From Homarus americanus (Eukaryota > Arthropoda > Malacostraca > Decapoda > Nephropidae), in the NCBI RefSeq assembly GCF_018991925.1, contig NW_024724368.1, forward strand, positions 4,251,209-4,315,208: a stretch of 64,000 nucleotides of DNA. The letters run 5' to 3'. Positions 39,036 to 51,804 of this stretch are shown one piece after another (the stretch's first letter is position 1; every line of letters starts with the position of its first letter). A model generated the notes under the pieces. The model was not told the origin of the DNA and made no database searches. It saw only the letters and a list, made by a program, of their open reading frames with translations. A program made the translations under genes and the position numbers.

Positions 39036-42000
39036 TCACAATATAGTACATTTGGAGTGTTCGATCGCCTCATGGAGTTCGTGAAGGTTATGAGGGCGGG
39101 CGTGCGTGTGGGCATGGGCGTCCTCCACCGCCAGCAAGAGCTCCCTGAACGCCGTCACCACGTGCCAGTTGCACTTGGCCGATACCTCCACGTAGGCGGC
39201 CTTCCACTGCTTGCGGACGATGGCCGGTACGTCGCGCATCTCCCGCTTGTCTCTCCCATCCGTCGCCCCCACCAGGTCCCGCTTGTTCCCCACCACCACT
39301 ACTCCCACCTCACGCATGTCCCGGGACTCGTACACCTGTAACCAAAACACACTTAACACCCGCAGTACACAGTAACTCAGATCTGTTGTGGAATAAAGTA
39401 TATGACACAAAAAGAAGAGCTGCAGGATCATGATATATAAATTAATTTACTAATAAAACTGTTACACTACCACTGTATCGCAACTGTTATTATTATTCCA
39501 CAAAAAACAGTAAATTACGGTGAATTTTACCATAGACTCACCCAATATTTGGTAATCAATCAGAAAAAAGTTAGAGTTAATATAAGAACAAGTACCAGCG
39601 GTGTGTATTGCCCGTCCATCATCACAGCCGATTAGAATAAAAAAAATGCACGAGGTAACACCAGTATATAATATATCTTAACATTCAATAACACTGTATC
39701 ATAATATTATTTGTAGTTTCGTCTGTTTTTACGGGTTTGTGGAAAATAATATACCCGGTAGACATTTGTGATTTACATTAGAGATAGCTTCATGTTTACG
39801 TGAGTGTTGAAACAGATGACTAAGTTGGTGGCTGTGGATTGACTGACCTGGTCCCTCAGAGCCTTGATGTGTGTGAAGGACTCGTAGCAAGTGAGATCGA
39901 ACACGAAGATGTAAGCCATGGCTGATCTAAGGCCGTAGAAACGGTAGTCCGCCCACTCAGTGAAGGAGTTCTGAGGGAAGGCTGCAGGAGGGAGGATGGT
40001 CAGTATACGCTGTCTACACAATACACATCACACCTACACCCTATAAAAACACTGTAAATAACGTATGCAATACCTAACATAAAATAATAACAAAATAATG
40101 CTCAAAAACATATTTTCTCATCCTTTTTAATTAATTCTTATATTTAATTGAACTATTAAAGGCAGACACTAATAAAACCTGGCATCATGCTACTATATGG
40201 AATAAATCTCATTAACAATATCCTTCATGTGTCATGTTAAAAAGCAGCTTATTCGGAAACAGTTGCTTATATTTCTATATTTCCTTCACACTAATAGATC
40301 ATCAAATTTTCAGTGTTATGTGTCTTCAGTGCTTTGTGACCCAATATTTACTGATAATAAGAAAGGACAATGTAAGTAGCAGCGACTCGAACAATATGAT
40401 GACGTTTTTGCAGGCGATGCCACTGTGTAGATTGTGTGCAAAGTGACTTGAGGTTTGTGTCCATTAGGAAAGTTAACTCAAGGGTCTCTTACCTCTGATG
40501 GGCGGCGAGGCTGGTCTCTTACCTCTGATGGGCGGCGGGGCTGGCCTCTTACCTCTGATGGGCGGCGGGGCTTGTCTTTTACCTCTGATGGGCGGCGGGG
40601 CTGGCCTCTTACCTCTGATGGGCGGCGGGGCTTGTTTTTTACCTCTGATGGGCGGCGGGGCTGGTCTCTTACCTCTGATGGGCGGGAGGTCGGCTATACA
40701 GAGCTGGTAGACCCGGTCGTTGACGAGGACTGAGGGCCAGTGGTTGACGCGGGCCCTGGTTGGCTCGTGGCTCACAGGGAACTCGTTGTGTACGAATTGC
40801 TGTAGGGAGAACGAGTGACTAGAGACGCAACCTGACGATTACCTGAGCTACTGTCAACTGTATTCTACTGTCAACTGCATTCTACTGTCAACTGTATTCT
40901 ACTGTCAATTGTATTCATGGGTCCTGCCTCCCCCGCCACCACGGAGGAGAACCACGTAAAACTGATGTCAAATCGTGTCTGTGTCCCTTCAAACTACGAC
41001 TGGTAATTGACACCCTAAATGACGTCGACATTGCACTGCGACTCTACCACTGCTTCCTGTGTTTTCATACATAGCTCAGATGATAAGTAAATTACCTAAC
41101 AGAATCGTGGGGTAATGGTTTGTAAGATAAAACAGAATTTATCGAGCGGCTAGTGTTTATTTGTACGGTCTCACATTTTACTGAACAATTCCGTTAAAAT
41201 TTAGTAAACAGGATGAGATTAATACCCAATTAAGTGAACATATAGAATGAACATGGAGGCTACGAGGATCATTAAACAGATGGGATAGTGCTGTTGTAAA
41301 TTGTTGAGTAGCCTCATTAACAAGGATAACAAGAGTGCGATGATCATTATTATTGTTTCATAAATACCAGAAATTAATATAAATAATACATATACATTCT
41401 AATCCTTGACCTGAACATAATTATTGAAAATTTATTGAAGTAACTATCGGAGAAATAAGTTGGTTTTTGACACAAGTAATACTGAGGTGCCGGTAATAGT
41501 CGACACACGCAGAACATGGCCAATAAATCCAGGAGTTTGTGAGTGTGCTTACGATGTTGTTGCTACATAACACCTTCGCTATCGTAGACACCAGTGAATC
41601 TACGAGGTCCATTATAGGGAAGTTGGAGTCATCTGTTATACTGGTATTCTCTACACCATATGACTATTTGTAATTTTAAAAGCCTGTGTGGGTAACAGCA
41701 TAGGAGTCTAGGGAAGATGTGCATGACACCATGGAGCAGATCATCCAGACCAACATCCGGGAAGACATTTTTCATGAGGGGTCAGAGTGCGGCCGTTCCT
41801 GGAACTGCCTATTCCTAGTAAAGTTTGTCTTTCTGTTACTGTGATGAATGTTCCTTCACTCAGAACTATTTATCGGCAGTGCTCTACCAGACAGTCTGCC
41901 GGGAATAATTTTTCATAGCTGTTAATAAAAGGGAATCATCGAATAAAAGAGAATACAGTACAATGTTTGTACACGTGAGTATTATATTAACTGAAATGTA

Positions 42001-42365
42001 ATTGTCAGTGTTTGTTCATTAAAATATTTAATACTTCAGAAATTATATTTATGGCGTTGATATGAAAGAATACAGAGGGTTATGAGGCAGAGTTAAACAG
42101 GGCGTGAGAAATACCTGTACATGGGAACTTACCTTGATGATGGCGGTCTTGCCCACTCCAGCGGCGCCCAGCACCACCACCTTGACGAGCTGGGACGGTG
42201 GGGGCGGTGGCACGTGACCGTTGAGGGGTGGCGGGGCTTCCCCAGAGGAGGAGGAGGGGGCACGGCGTCCCCCTTGGCAGCAGCTGCACCCCCCCGCGCC
42301 GCCTCCACCCCTCTGGCCCCCGCAACCCTCACATGGGCCTGAGTCCCACCCGCTCACCACAACCA
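39036..42365 (-). CDS. RASL10B: RASL10-type Ras-like small GTPase
   Basis: Minus-strand exons 42365-42133, 40799-40673, 39981-39848 and 39335-39036 join in phase (ending 0, 1, 0). They encode VVVLGAAGVGKTAIIK (G1/P-loop), QFVHNEFPVSHEPT (G2 region), LCIADLPPIR, AFPQNSFTEWADYRFYGLRS, YIFVFDL, VGNKRDL (G4), YVEVSAKCNW (G5) and a final CTIL. The G3 DxxG is replaced by DLPP, and the NWH after SAK is retained. Both traits belong to the RASL10A/B family, which is about 200 residues in human. CTIL is a CAAX-type box, so prenylation (Leu favours geranylgeranyl) and membrane attachment are expected. RASL10 proteins are atypical Ras relatives linked to growth control and neuroendocrine tissue (family knowledge). 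The first exon as drawn adds a Gly/Cys/Pro-rich leader without Met, so the true start lies upstream or the exon begins at 42189. Exon 2 ends in a multiplied splice donor. Confidence 0.9.
40484..40690 (-). repeat. 30-bp minisatellite multiplying the RASL10 exon 2 splice donor
   Basis: CTTACCTCTGATGGGCGGCG recurs every 30 bases, with ACCTCTGATG starting at 40491, 40521, 40551, 40581, 40611, 40641 and 40671. On the minus strand each copy reads CCCATCAGAG|GTAAGA; the copies at 40581 and 40641 have GTAAAA. The unit is the end of RASL10 exon 2 plus its donor. The minus frame stays open through all copies as (GKRPAPPPIR)n, so all seven donors leave the same phase. Confidence 0.95.
40848..40916 (+). 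repeat. 17-bp tandem repeat in a RASL10 intron
   Basis: Four copies of TATTCTACTGTCAACTG with single changes. On the minus strand it lies about 50 bases upstream of the exon 2 acceptor. Confidence 0.85.
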
Positions 42366-42399
42366 CTGAAATACAAATATCTTATATGGATCGTTGAAA

Positions 42400-45300
42400 A
42401 ATATTAACAACGCTGAGTATACTGTTATCACCATTAAGACATTGCAATACACGAACGCTTGGCAGTATCAGTCAAGGCATTGAAACAGCGTGGTGATCCT
42501 TTTATGTAACTGCCACAACTATATCTAACCTACCCTATTTAACACTTACTCGATGTATGAAACTAAGGCATCAATGAATGAATAGATATAATGACATTCT
42601 TAGATGATGGATCATGTGTGAGGTGAAATCGTTGGTATATTTATATTGGTGAAAGACAGCTTGTGACTTACTTCATTCCAAAAATAACTCATACGTTAAC
42701 CAGGTCATTATTGTTACGTGTTTTATGTTTGCCCCCCACAAGTAAGAGAAAGGAACGCGATCCTCCTACCAAAGTATTATACATCCTTAACCACAATTTT
42801 GTTAACTCGTCTTTTGTTTTATATTTAGTGGCCTAACGATCCACTGACTCAAAAACTTAAATTCTAAAAAAAGATTTAAAAAATTTAGAGAGCCCATTCT
42901 TTTTATAACGGGTAAAAATTTGTCTTCCAGTAGCAAAAGACAAAAGTTACACTCCTGTTCTCTTTCTCTTTATCCATTCATATCGTGTATGTTGTTATCA
43001 GAGACACAAAAGAAATGCCTCGTATTGTTGTTCCAAAAGTCCATTGAAACTTGGATAGACTACCTTTTGTCTCTTTTTATCTACTAGAGTTTTTGATTCC
43101 TCACTTTTTTCTGTCGCTGCCTCTACATATACACTTTCGACTCTCAAAATCCATAAACCAACACATCAAAAATATCAGTTTAGCGGCATACCTTCGGATC
43201 AACAATATAACAAGCTACACTCATTATAGTTCGGATAAGCAAGATGATGAATGATTTAACTGTGTATTAAGAGGTGAGGATGTGACCTATATTTAAAGAG
43301 TTGACAAGTTGGGTGTGGGTGGAAAGGCAGGAGAGGGGAGGTGAAATTAGAGAGTTGGTTAGCGGGATGAAGAAGGCGTGTGTTGAGGGATTGACTGAGT
43401 TAGGAGGATTCTCTAACAAATTTGAACGTATATTTTGGAATCTATAGTATCTCGGTGTAATGTTTATGTTATTTTGTTTTAGTGTTTTAGGTGCAAGGAC
43501 TATCCATTGTGTAGCCAGACCCAGACGTGAAAAATAGCGTAGCCGTAGTTAACCCAGCGCTTACACCCCGGTAACATGCAGCATAAACATATTAATTCAA
43601 TCTGTAGAATATGTTTTTTAAATCACTCAGAGCATAACGCTGTAAATATGAAGTACTAATAGTTATACAAGATAAAACTAAAGAATTGTGAGTCGGTTAA
43701 GTAGTTTGTCAATTTGATCACATATTTTCAGAACTCCTTTATGCACTGAACAAACACTAAAGTTAAAGTCATATTTTTGCAGAATAAATTATTCATCATA
43801 AATTCTAATATGAACTATAACTATAATTTACATTATCGAAAGTACAATTAGTTACAATTAACACAGTTGATGGCACGCCAGTAAATTACATTAATCTTTA
43901 TTTACAATGACTATTAAAACGATTCGTAGTTGATTATTACATTCACACACGTAATATGTCTACAGTGAGGTATGTACACTAAGTTTAAAATTGAGAAAGT
44001 GTATTTTTTTCATTGGTTAAACTGTGAAACTGGAGTATAAATGATTGTATTTCAAATTGATGTAGGAACAGAAGGTAAACCACTTTATTAAATATGTTAT
44101 TGTCGGTAAAACTCCTACAAAGCCAGCAGGATACCGCGACATACACAGAGACATACAAGAGGGAATATTCGTTAAAATTTATTCCGGCTGGGTGTAAACT
44201 TACTGCACAAACAAATGGCTTAACTAGCAATCTGGGAACTGATAACTACCTGTTTAGTTCTGTGGTCCAAGGAAACCTCCCGTCATCATATAAAGTATTC
44301 CCCCCAAAAAATCTGACTTCCTGCATAAACTTTTTGTTGGCAGGATATTACTGTAGATAATATATACTGTAAATTCTGGGATAACATGAATTATTGTCTT
44401 TACTAAATCGAGCACATCACGATTTATATATACCACTCGTAAAAGTTCACTGCTGTAAGTCTCCCACTAAATAATTATGTGGTCTAAATATTAGCTTGGT
44501 AAATTACTAAATGTATAATAACTAAGCGAAATAAGTTCATAATGAAACTGTAGCTTAAGCGAAATAAAATAACGATAGAATTTAGTTAGTGACGATGCTC
44601 CATGTCAAACAGTAGGTGCAGTATATTCTTTCTAAATAGACTATTATTGGTAATATTTTGTCTTTCCACACTATATATTAAAATAAATATATTTAAATAT
44701 ATATTAATATGAATACCTTTACTGTATATGATCACATCTAGACAAAATGTGAAGCAAAAAATAAATTACAAATGCGGAATATTGGAACCATTTTACATTG
44801 TTCGAGTGTCAGAATGGAGTGCCAGTGAGCGAGGTTTTATTTCCTGGGCTTTTTTGTGACTACATTCAACAGAGGACCGTCAAAAGTGAAAATTGGTAAT
44901 ATTTATGTGCACAAGACGCGTAAGGATACATCATAATGAAGAAATAAAGTTGACGACGACCAGAAGGTGAGTGTTACGATGTTCAGTTACCTTTTTGTGG
45001 TATTATAATTTGTTGTGCTTGTTGACCTATTATGGCAGGTCAGCGAATTCATCTTGTTATCTTAAATGTAACCTGCGCTAAAGTTTACGTTATGGAAGTC
45101 TGTATTAATCCATTTGCTAGGCTATTATCTCTTTATGTATGCTAGCAGTAGTCCCATAGTTATAGATTCCTTGAAATGTAGCATCACGTCGCACTTATCG
45201 TCTTCCTATTAGCGCTTCTGTTACTGTTCCGTCCTGCTTCAAATGTTTTTAATCTTCGTTAAGGGTGAGGTTCCGTGAATAGGATTAACAATTCGTCTGT

Positions 45301-46050
45301 TCTAACCCCCCATGTGTCTTTAATTAAAAAGTTACCGACGTTTCTACTCCATTTAACTACCTAATATTTACAGCTGGTCTGCAAATTTGCATATAAATTT
45401 TTTTCGCCGTGAACAGCAGGGTCACAGGTGCCTATTTAACCGTGGATAATTAGTTTTAAATACAATTCGAGGGACATTTTTATAAAAGTTTAGGAAACGT
45501 TGGTATTTCTAGGAATTGAGAGGCGAAGCATTTCAGGTACAGGCTTTTTATATAAAGTAATCATTGAAATTATGGTTTACGCTGTCATTATTGTGTAACA
45601 AGTAGATAATCTAAAAGGGCCTGTCTGTGTCTTACCGTAAGATTATAGTGACGAGTAAAAATTGGTGTACTACTAAGGATACCTGCGCAGTGTAACGAAT
45701 ATCAATCAGTTGGGAGGTGACCCGGTAAGAATTATATGAGTCATTGTGAAAAATTAAACATCATGACTTGGCAAACTGCATGAAGAGGAGTTACGCTACA
45801 GGATATTTTCACAAGAGACTTCGTATAGCTTGACGGCCACGTGAAAGCACCACACAACTACCGTTACCCTCTGACAAAAGCGATGGATGGAGGCATATGT
45901 AAAATAAAAAGGTATTTGTAAAATGTTCTCGTATACTGTAACTATCAAGAGATATATTTACTTGAGGTATAACAGTATATCGTCACAAACTTTAGAAAGA
46001 CACAAATAAGTTCTTTTACATAATTAAGTGGTTAAATGATTAGGCTACGA
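42400..46050. other. no gene recognised
   Basis: AT-rich stretch upstream (on the minus strand) of the RASL10 core. Short open frames such as 43985-44230 and 44094-44360 look random. No repeat of note was seen apart from AT-rich runs near 44660-44720. Confidence 0.5.
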
Positions 46051-46052
46051 AC

Positions 46053-46155
46053 CTGAGGAGGAGGGTATCTCGGGTGTGGTGTTGCCGTGGGCGTGAGGTG
46101 GGCGTGGATCCAGGCACGGTTCAGCTTTCCCACATCACAAGAAACCGACACCCAT
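46053..46155 (-). CDS. candidate upstream exon of the RASL10 locus
   Basis: On the minus strand, CCACCTACCTACAG|ATGGG and CTCCTCCTCAG|GTTCGT bound 103 bases. One frame is fully open (WVSVSCDVGKLNRAWIHAHL, then TPTATPHPRYPPPQ). It needs two bases from an upstream exon and ends in phase 0. The minus-strand exon at 61091-60983 ends with exactly two bases. An acceptor inside the RASL10 first exon at 42189, with a C-rich tract, accepts phase 0. The donor is weak (GTTCGT) and the peptide is unrecognised. Confidence 0.25.
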
Positions 46156-47035
46156 CTGTAGGTAGGTGGTGGGACACGGTTGGTATCACACGGTAGTAGT
46201 AGTAACTCATGTTTGATTTGATTTTAGTGTAAATAAAGGTTTTCATTTGTAATCGGTCGTTCAGTCTTTTTAGGTATTTATTTAGTTCAGTTTGCTTATT
46301 CGATATTGGTAAGTATTAATTTATCATAATATTGAATATATGGATTTTTTTTTCTTGAGTACATGAACAATAGTTAGGTAATTAGTGAATATAAATCGCT
46401 CTTATAAGGGACGACAATTCATCTCAATTACAATATTTATCAGTAATTTGTTGAAAAGAGTTGAATTGTAATTTATATAGACTAAAAGTGACAGTGTGAC
46501 TTAAAGCTCCTCGTAGAAATAATGACTATAACAAGAATACTCCTGTCCTGGGCGAGTCAGAAAAGGTGTTTATTTACGCTTGTCAAGATTACAATAACAG
46601 AACGTTTCTCTTTTATGGGGGGACGCGCCTGTCAAAGAAAACGACCGTCAAGGAAGGAAGACTCGCTTATAAAGATGCCGTCCATGTGTGACTTTGGTGT
46701 CTGTGGTCGTACTGTTTAAAATTTGAAACAAAGTACTAAAGAATATCATTGAAATATCGAAAATTCGTCTTAAATGTTTGGGATTAATATTTTAAAATTA
46801 AAAGAAAATCGTTATGGGCATCTACGAAGGGGAAAAAAACGTATTATTTTCTTAATTACAAAGGATGGGGGTGAGTTTTTTATTCCACTAACAATGTTTA
46901 ACAAGTTTACGTGCATCATTGTACTACCTGGTCACCTGTTTGATTATCGTCTTGTAACCCTTGTAATAATTCCTTTGATTTTTGGATTGTGACACCTAAG
47001 TGCTAATTAGAGGAGTGTATGTTTTCAGTGCTGAG

Positions 47036-47110
47036 GATGGGGTGTGGCGGCTTAGTGGATATAGGACTCGTTTCCTTTCTTGGGGTTGTTGGTTCGAGCT
47101 TGGGGCATCA
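47036..47110 (+). mobile_element. possible tRNA-derived SINE head
   Basis: TGTGGCGGCTTAGTGG resembles a Pol III box A, and GGTTCGAGCTT (from about 47090) resembles a box B (consensus GGTTCGANTCC) about 40 bases downstream. The arms do not pair as a functional tRNA. The following 150 bases (to about 47250) have no coding potential and could be the SINE body. Confidence 0.4.
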
Positions 47111-47706
47111 TCAACAGTCCACCCACCTGTGATTGGTTATCTAACTTTACAGATAAAGGATTGAAGACTTACAGTAGTGGCTATTGTCTGTATCCGCCGG
47201 CCCTCAGGCTTGTGGGGATCACTTCCACTTGAGGTAACCTACCATTATTAAATGAGTGCTTCTTGAAACCTATTTTTGTTTTTATACACCAGTTTCTTGA
47301 CAAGTAAAGGGACAACTGTGTGTGAATGTTTACACTCCTCCACGCCAAGGTCATTTGCCTTCACACCAGTGTTCCGATAGATGGCTGTCCTGGCTTATGT
47401 CAACACATTCGGGACGAGATACCGGGAACACGACCAGGTGTGGCAAGTTAGTGTCAACAACACCGACAAGGACAAACCAATAAAGCATTTATTGCCTTCA
47501 GACAGAGTCTCTCTCTCTCTCTCTCCCCCTCCCAGTATGACGGCTATCACAGTAAATCTGTCGTAAATGTTTGTGTGTATACTGTATACTTGTCTTTATT
47601 TTTCAAGTTTTTGTTGAATATAGAATTGGCTTTATGTTGTGTTCTGAAAGACCGTAGAACTTATAGATGTTAGTAGACTCTCCATTAAACTCTTCTCTAA
47701 GGGATG

Positions 47707-47782
47707 CCACTTTTAATATTTTATTTGGCCAAAACCAGACGACTTTATTTAACTGAGAGGGGACCCCGTACACAAGGGGTTA
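47707..47782 (+). repeat. dispersed repeat, copy 2
   Basis: Same family as 12653-12728: CCACTTTTAATATTTTATTT at the start, a CAGACGACTTTATT-type middle, and CCGTACACAAGGGGTTAA at the end. Confidence 0.6.
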
Positions 47783-47789
47783 ACAACTT

Positions 47790-49470
47790 AACACAGATAC
47801 GTTACAACGAGAATAATCGATATAAACCATTGTTCAAGATTAATAATGTAAACATATAGATATTTCTTAATATAATTGTTTTTCTAATCTGAATAATTTA
47901 TTTTGTTGATACACGGAACATTTGTAGTTAATACAATCGGAATTTATCATTAAAGACTAACAAATATGTTTTTGAATAGATGATTAGATTAGCGTTCATT
48001 CGGCCGGTAAATTTATTTATTAAGCCATGTTTTATACTAACAAGTATCACTAATTAATACATCGACCCAGCTTGTACTAACTGAGTGTTTGTATTGATGA
48101 CTGTCCCAAGTTCCCGGTTCTCAAGAGGGTCGTGTGATGAATGTCTCGTAGCTCAAGATGTATGAATGTCTATCTTGCTAATTGGTTGACTTTAGCTCAC
48201 ACACAAGAATAACGCCCACGAGTAATATGAAAGTGCACATGGCATTCTCCCTTGAGTAAGTACGATCGTTTGGCACCAGTTAGAGGCAACATACGGACTC
48301 TTAACCTCGCATCTCGTCCTCCACTTGTTGTCTCCCCCACAGTTTGAGACAATATCACACTATAACAAAAGGTGTCCCCTGTCTCACACAAACACTTCTT
48401 CCAGTATAGTTTTGTCCTCAGAGTCTCGCTGTAACTCACCAGAATCGTCTTAAGAGCTGAGCAATGGCATCAGGGTTGTTAACATAGGGCGTCTGCCGCT
48501 TCAAAAAGGTTTCGGTGATTTCGGGGTGGACTGAGCTGGGTACGAGGAAGTTAGTGTGAGAGGAATGACACTCAGACCCCCCCCTCCCCTCTCCCCTCTC
48601 TTGATGGGGGAGGGAGTGGGAGAGACAAAAGCTGCCAGTCGGGTTTCATGTCTCTGCTCGAGTCTGCAGAAAGAGCAGTCGGAACCTAGTCAGGAACGCT
48701 AAAACCCAAGGTCCATCTTATCCAATCCTTCGGGTGGTGGGAGAGGGAGGGGAGTAGGTCCTCAAATGTGGGTTACTGGTGAATGTGAAGTATATGAGGT
48801 GACTGTGTATTGTATTACACCAAAATGCTTCGTCAGTCTTTGTGAGGGTTATGGCCGGTCAGCTGTCTCTCTCTTGTATGGTTGGATATCATGTAAATAC
48901 ACCAATGAATCGGTCAAATTTAATCGCACGTATGTTGATTTTGTCTTGATATCAATATTGGTTGGTGACGTCGATAACAGGACTTAAGAGGGTTGGTGCA
49001 AGTGCTGGTAAGGTCTGTGGTGTCAGCTTGGTGTCTGTGTTTACGTTTTACCACCACCTGTGAAGTACCGTCTAGGTGAAACAAGATGGGTGAGATATGT
49101 TGTAATTTCGTTGTCATGTTCTCCTTTTGGCACACAACACGTCCTCCCCACCACCCTCTCCCTCCCTCTAATCCCCATCAGGTAGGTCCTCGTCTCTCTC
49201 AGGTGCCGGGTGCAGAGACGAATTAAGACTATCTGTTGTTGCTACTCCGTGAAGAGACTGAACTCTCACCCTTATACTGTAGATAGGTGTTATGAAGAAT
49301 AGCTTTCCCTTTGTAATTAACGAGTGATTAGAGAGGTAGATTAAGGGATGATAGAACTAGTGAGGCGGATTAATTTCTGACGGCGTCCCTCTCTGGAAGC
49401 TTGTTAGTCGAGGTTTAACAGTCCCCTCCCCGCCGTAGATCAGAATTACTGATGCTATTAGACAAGAGGA

Positions 49471-49515
<45 letters not shown>

Positions 49516-51160
49516 AGGCTCCACATAAAGCACTCACAACATCAGCCACGCCACGCCACTCTCAGCGCTAATGAAACAAAGATCACGCCTCACTTACAAC
49601 ACACATGCCGTAATTGCATCTCAAAGCTGACGGCCGTGTCATGTTATTCTGCCATTACGTTCATTGCCTGTGAGGTTAAGGTAAAGGTTTACATGATTAC
49701 AACCTCACCTGAGATTTTTAATTAAATCCTAATAATCTCAGGTGTGCAGGAAGATATGATTTTTTAAGTGCAGGTTTGACTGTATGTTACCTGTGAAGCG
49801 ACCACAGTGAAAATACAGGTAAATATACAGGTATCCATTATTAACAGTGGTACAGGTAAATTTATATCAGTGTCTGGTTTATCTTCAGGGCCTCTATAAT
49901 GCAACCTCCCCCCCCCACCCCCCCACACACCGATATATACCGTATAAAACATTTTACTATTAAAAGAAAAAAAAATCCACTTGGGGAAACATTGTTGAGT
50001 GGATCTTTTCCGTCCCTGACAATTTTGGAGCGTGGCCGCGGGCTGTGTTGACAAGAGATGCAAGGTTAACACACACACACACACGTCGCGTCAACAAACA
50101 AATGGTGTGGTGGGCGGTGGTGGTGATGGTCCAGCCTATAATTGATTGAGGAAGATCACGGGAACATAGACAAGAAACGTGATTGGTTTGTGTGAGATCG
50201 ATCATACATACACACACATATACAACACATTTTATATACTTATACTACTTTATATACTTGTACACACACACACACACACACACGATATCCGTCATCTCAG
50301 CCAAGCCTTTGTTCAACCAGCATTAGCATAATACCATCGTCACTCTCCTACTAGGATATTCGCCACACCACCACCACCACAATCAATATTTTAACACCAC
50401 AACAATATGTCCGACTCACAATGGTAGCGTACACAGGTAAGGTGAGACACGAAGCCATTACTGTGGGAAAGCTCTAGGACAGTTACGAGGGGGAGAGTTG
50501 TATTACTGTAGCCTCGTGTCTCCCCCCCCTCCCTCTCCCTTACCCCCATACCAATCTTGTTGGGTGTGTGGCCTCGTGTACACAGTGCGATGCTTGCCTG
50601 ACCCACTGCCGACCTGACCTGACTCTCGCTCACACTGTCCAGACCAGGTCACCCTCTTCTTCGATATTTGTGTTTCTCGTTTATCTGTCCGTTTCTCTCT
50701 CTTGTATTCTTGTTTTTCTTCTTTATTTATATCGTATTTAATCGTTTTTCCAGGCTATGTGATAATAGTTGTGTGTACATGATGAAGAATTTATGATCCA
50801 TGTATGAATGATGATTGTATATGCTCTGACTAGACAGTTGTAGGGTCTAATTACCATCATCAGCTTAATCTATTTTTGAACTTTAGTGAACCACGTAATT
50901 TTTTTTTTCATTCATCGAAGTATATTTTTCTTATCCTAACCTGACTTTAACGTAACCTAACCTAAACGAGTCAACTGTCAGCCTTGCTCTGTCTGTCTGT
51001 CTGTCTGTCTCTTTCTCGTCCTCAGAATGTCATACGAAGCTTCATCTGTCCGGATTTCCTCTCGTTCGAGTTACTCCATTATGAATCGCCACATCATATC
51101 CCGCCCCCGAATCCATTTCAAAACTCTCACTCGTGGGGAAAATCTTGATATGTATTTACT
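47790..51160. other. no gene recognised; microsatellites only
   Basis: No recognisable coding sequence. The stretch contains a (GT)n tract (49473-49512), CA tracts near 50070 and 50264-50283, and polypyrimidine runs. The open frames are short and without family resemblance. Confidence 0.5.
49473..49512 (+). repeat. (GT)20 microsatellite
   Basis: Uninterrupted GT dinucleotides. Confidence 0.95.
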
Positions 51161-51244
51161 GTTGTCTTGACTACATCCTGCTGGTGGTGTGTCGTTTGTG
51201 TATCTTACTGTAGTGGGATTTTGGGTGTAAGATTATATATTGTA

Positions 51245-51730
51245 CATGAGACACCACACACAAACACTACAAGACACTACTACTACCACCACCACATACC
51301 CATACTATCACCACCACATACACTACTACCTCCACCACATACCCACACTAACACCACACACACCTATACTACCACCACCACATACCATCACCACCACCAC
51401 CACATACCCACTATACTACCACCACCACATACCCACACCACTACCACCACACATACCCCACCCTACCACCACCACATACCCACACACCTATACCACCACC
51501 ACCACACCCACACACCCATACTACCACCACCACATACCCACACACCCATACTCACCACCACCACACCACACACCTATACTACCACCACCACATACCCACA
51601 CACCTATACTACCACCACCACATACCATCACCACCACACACTCATACTACAACACCCACAACCCCATACTATCACCACATACCCACACTACCACCACATA
51701 CCCACACTACCACCACATACCCACACGCTG
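51245..51730 (+). repeat. ACC/CACATACCCA-rich tandem repeat
   Basis: Imperfect tandem units of the type CTACCACCACCACATACCCA. They merge into shorter CATACCCACACTACCACCA units toward 51720. The Thr/His/Tyr-rich long frames through it are artefacts of a repeat lacking stop codons. Confidence 0.85.
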
Positions 51731-51804
51731 TCCATATACGGTAACACGATATCCACACCACTATCATCTCACCATCACTACAACACACACTTATTATCTT
51801 TGGT

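Noticed and set aside
40473..40775. 30-bp direct repeats resembling a CRISPR array
   Set aside because: Repeats are contiguous without unique spacers, the genome is eukaryotic, and the unit is explained by the RASL10 exon end and donor.
47036..47110. Functional tRNA gene
   Set aside because: Box-like words are present, but acceptor and anticodon arms do not pair; a SINE fits better.
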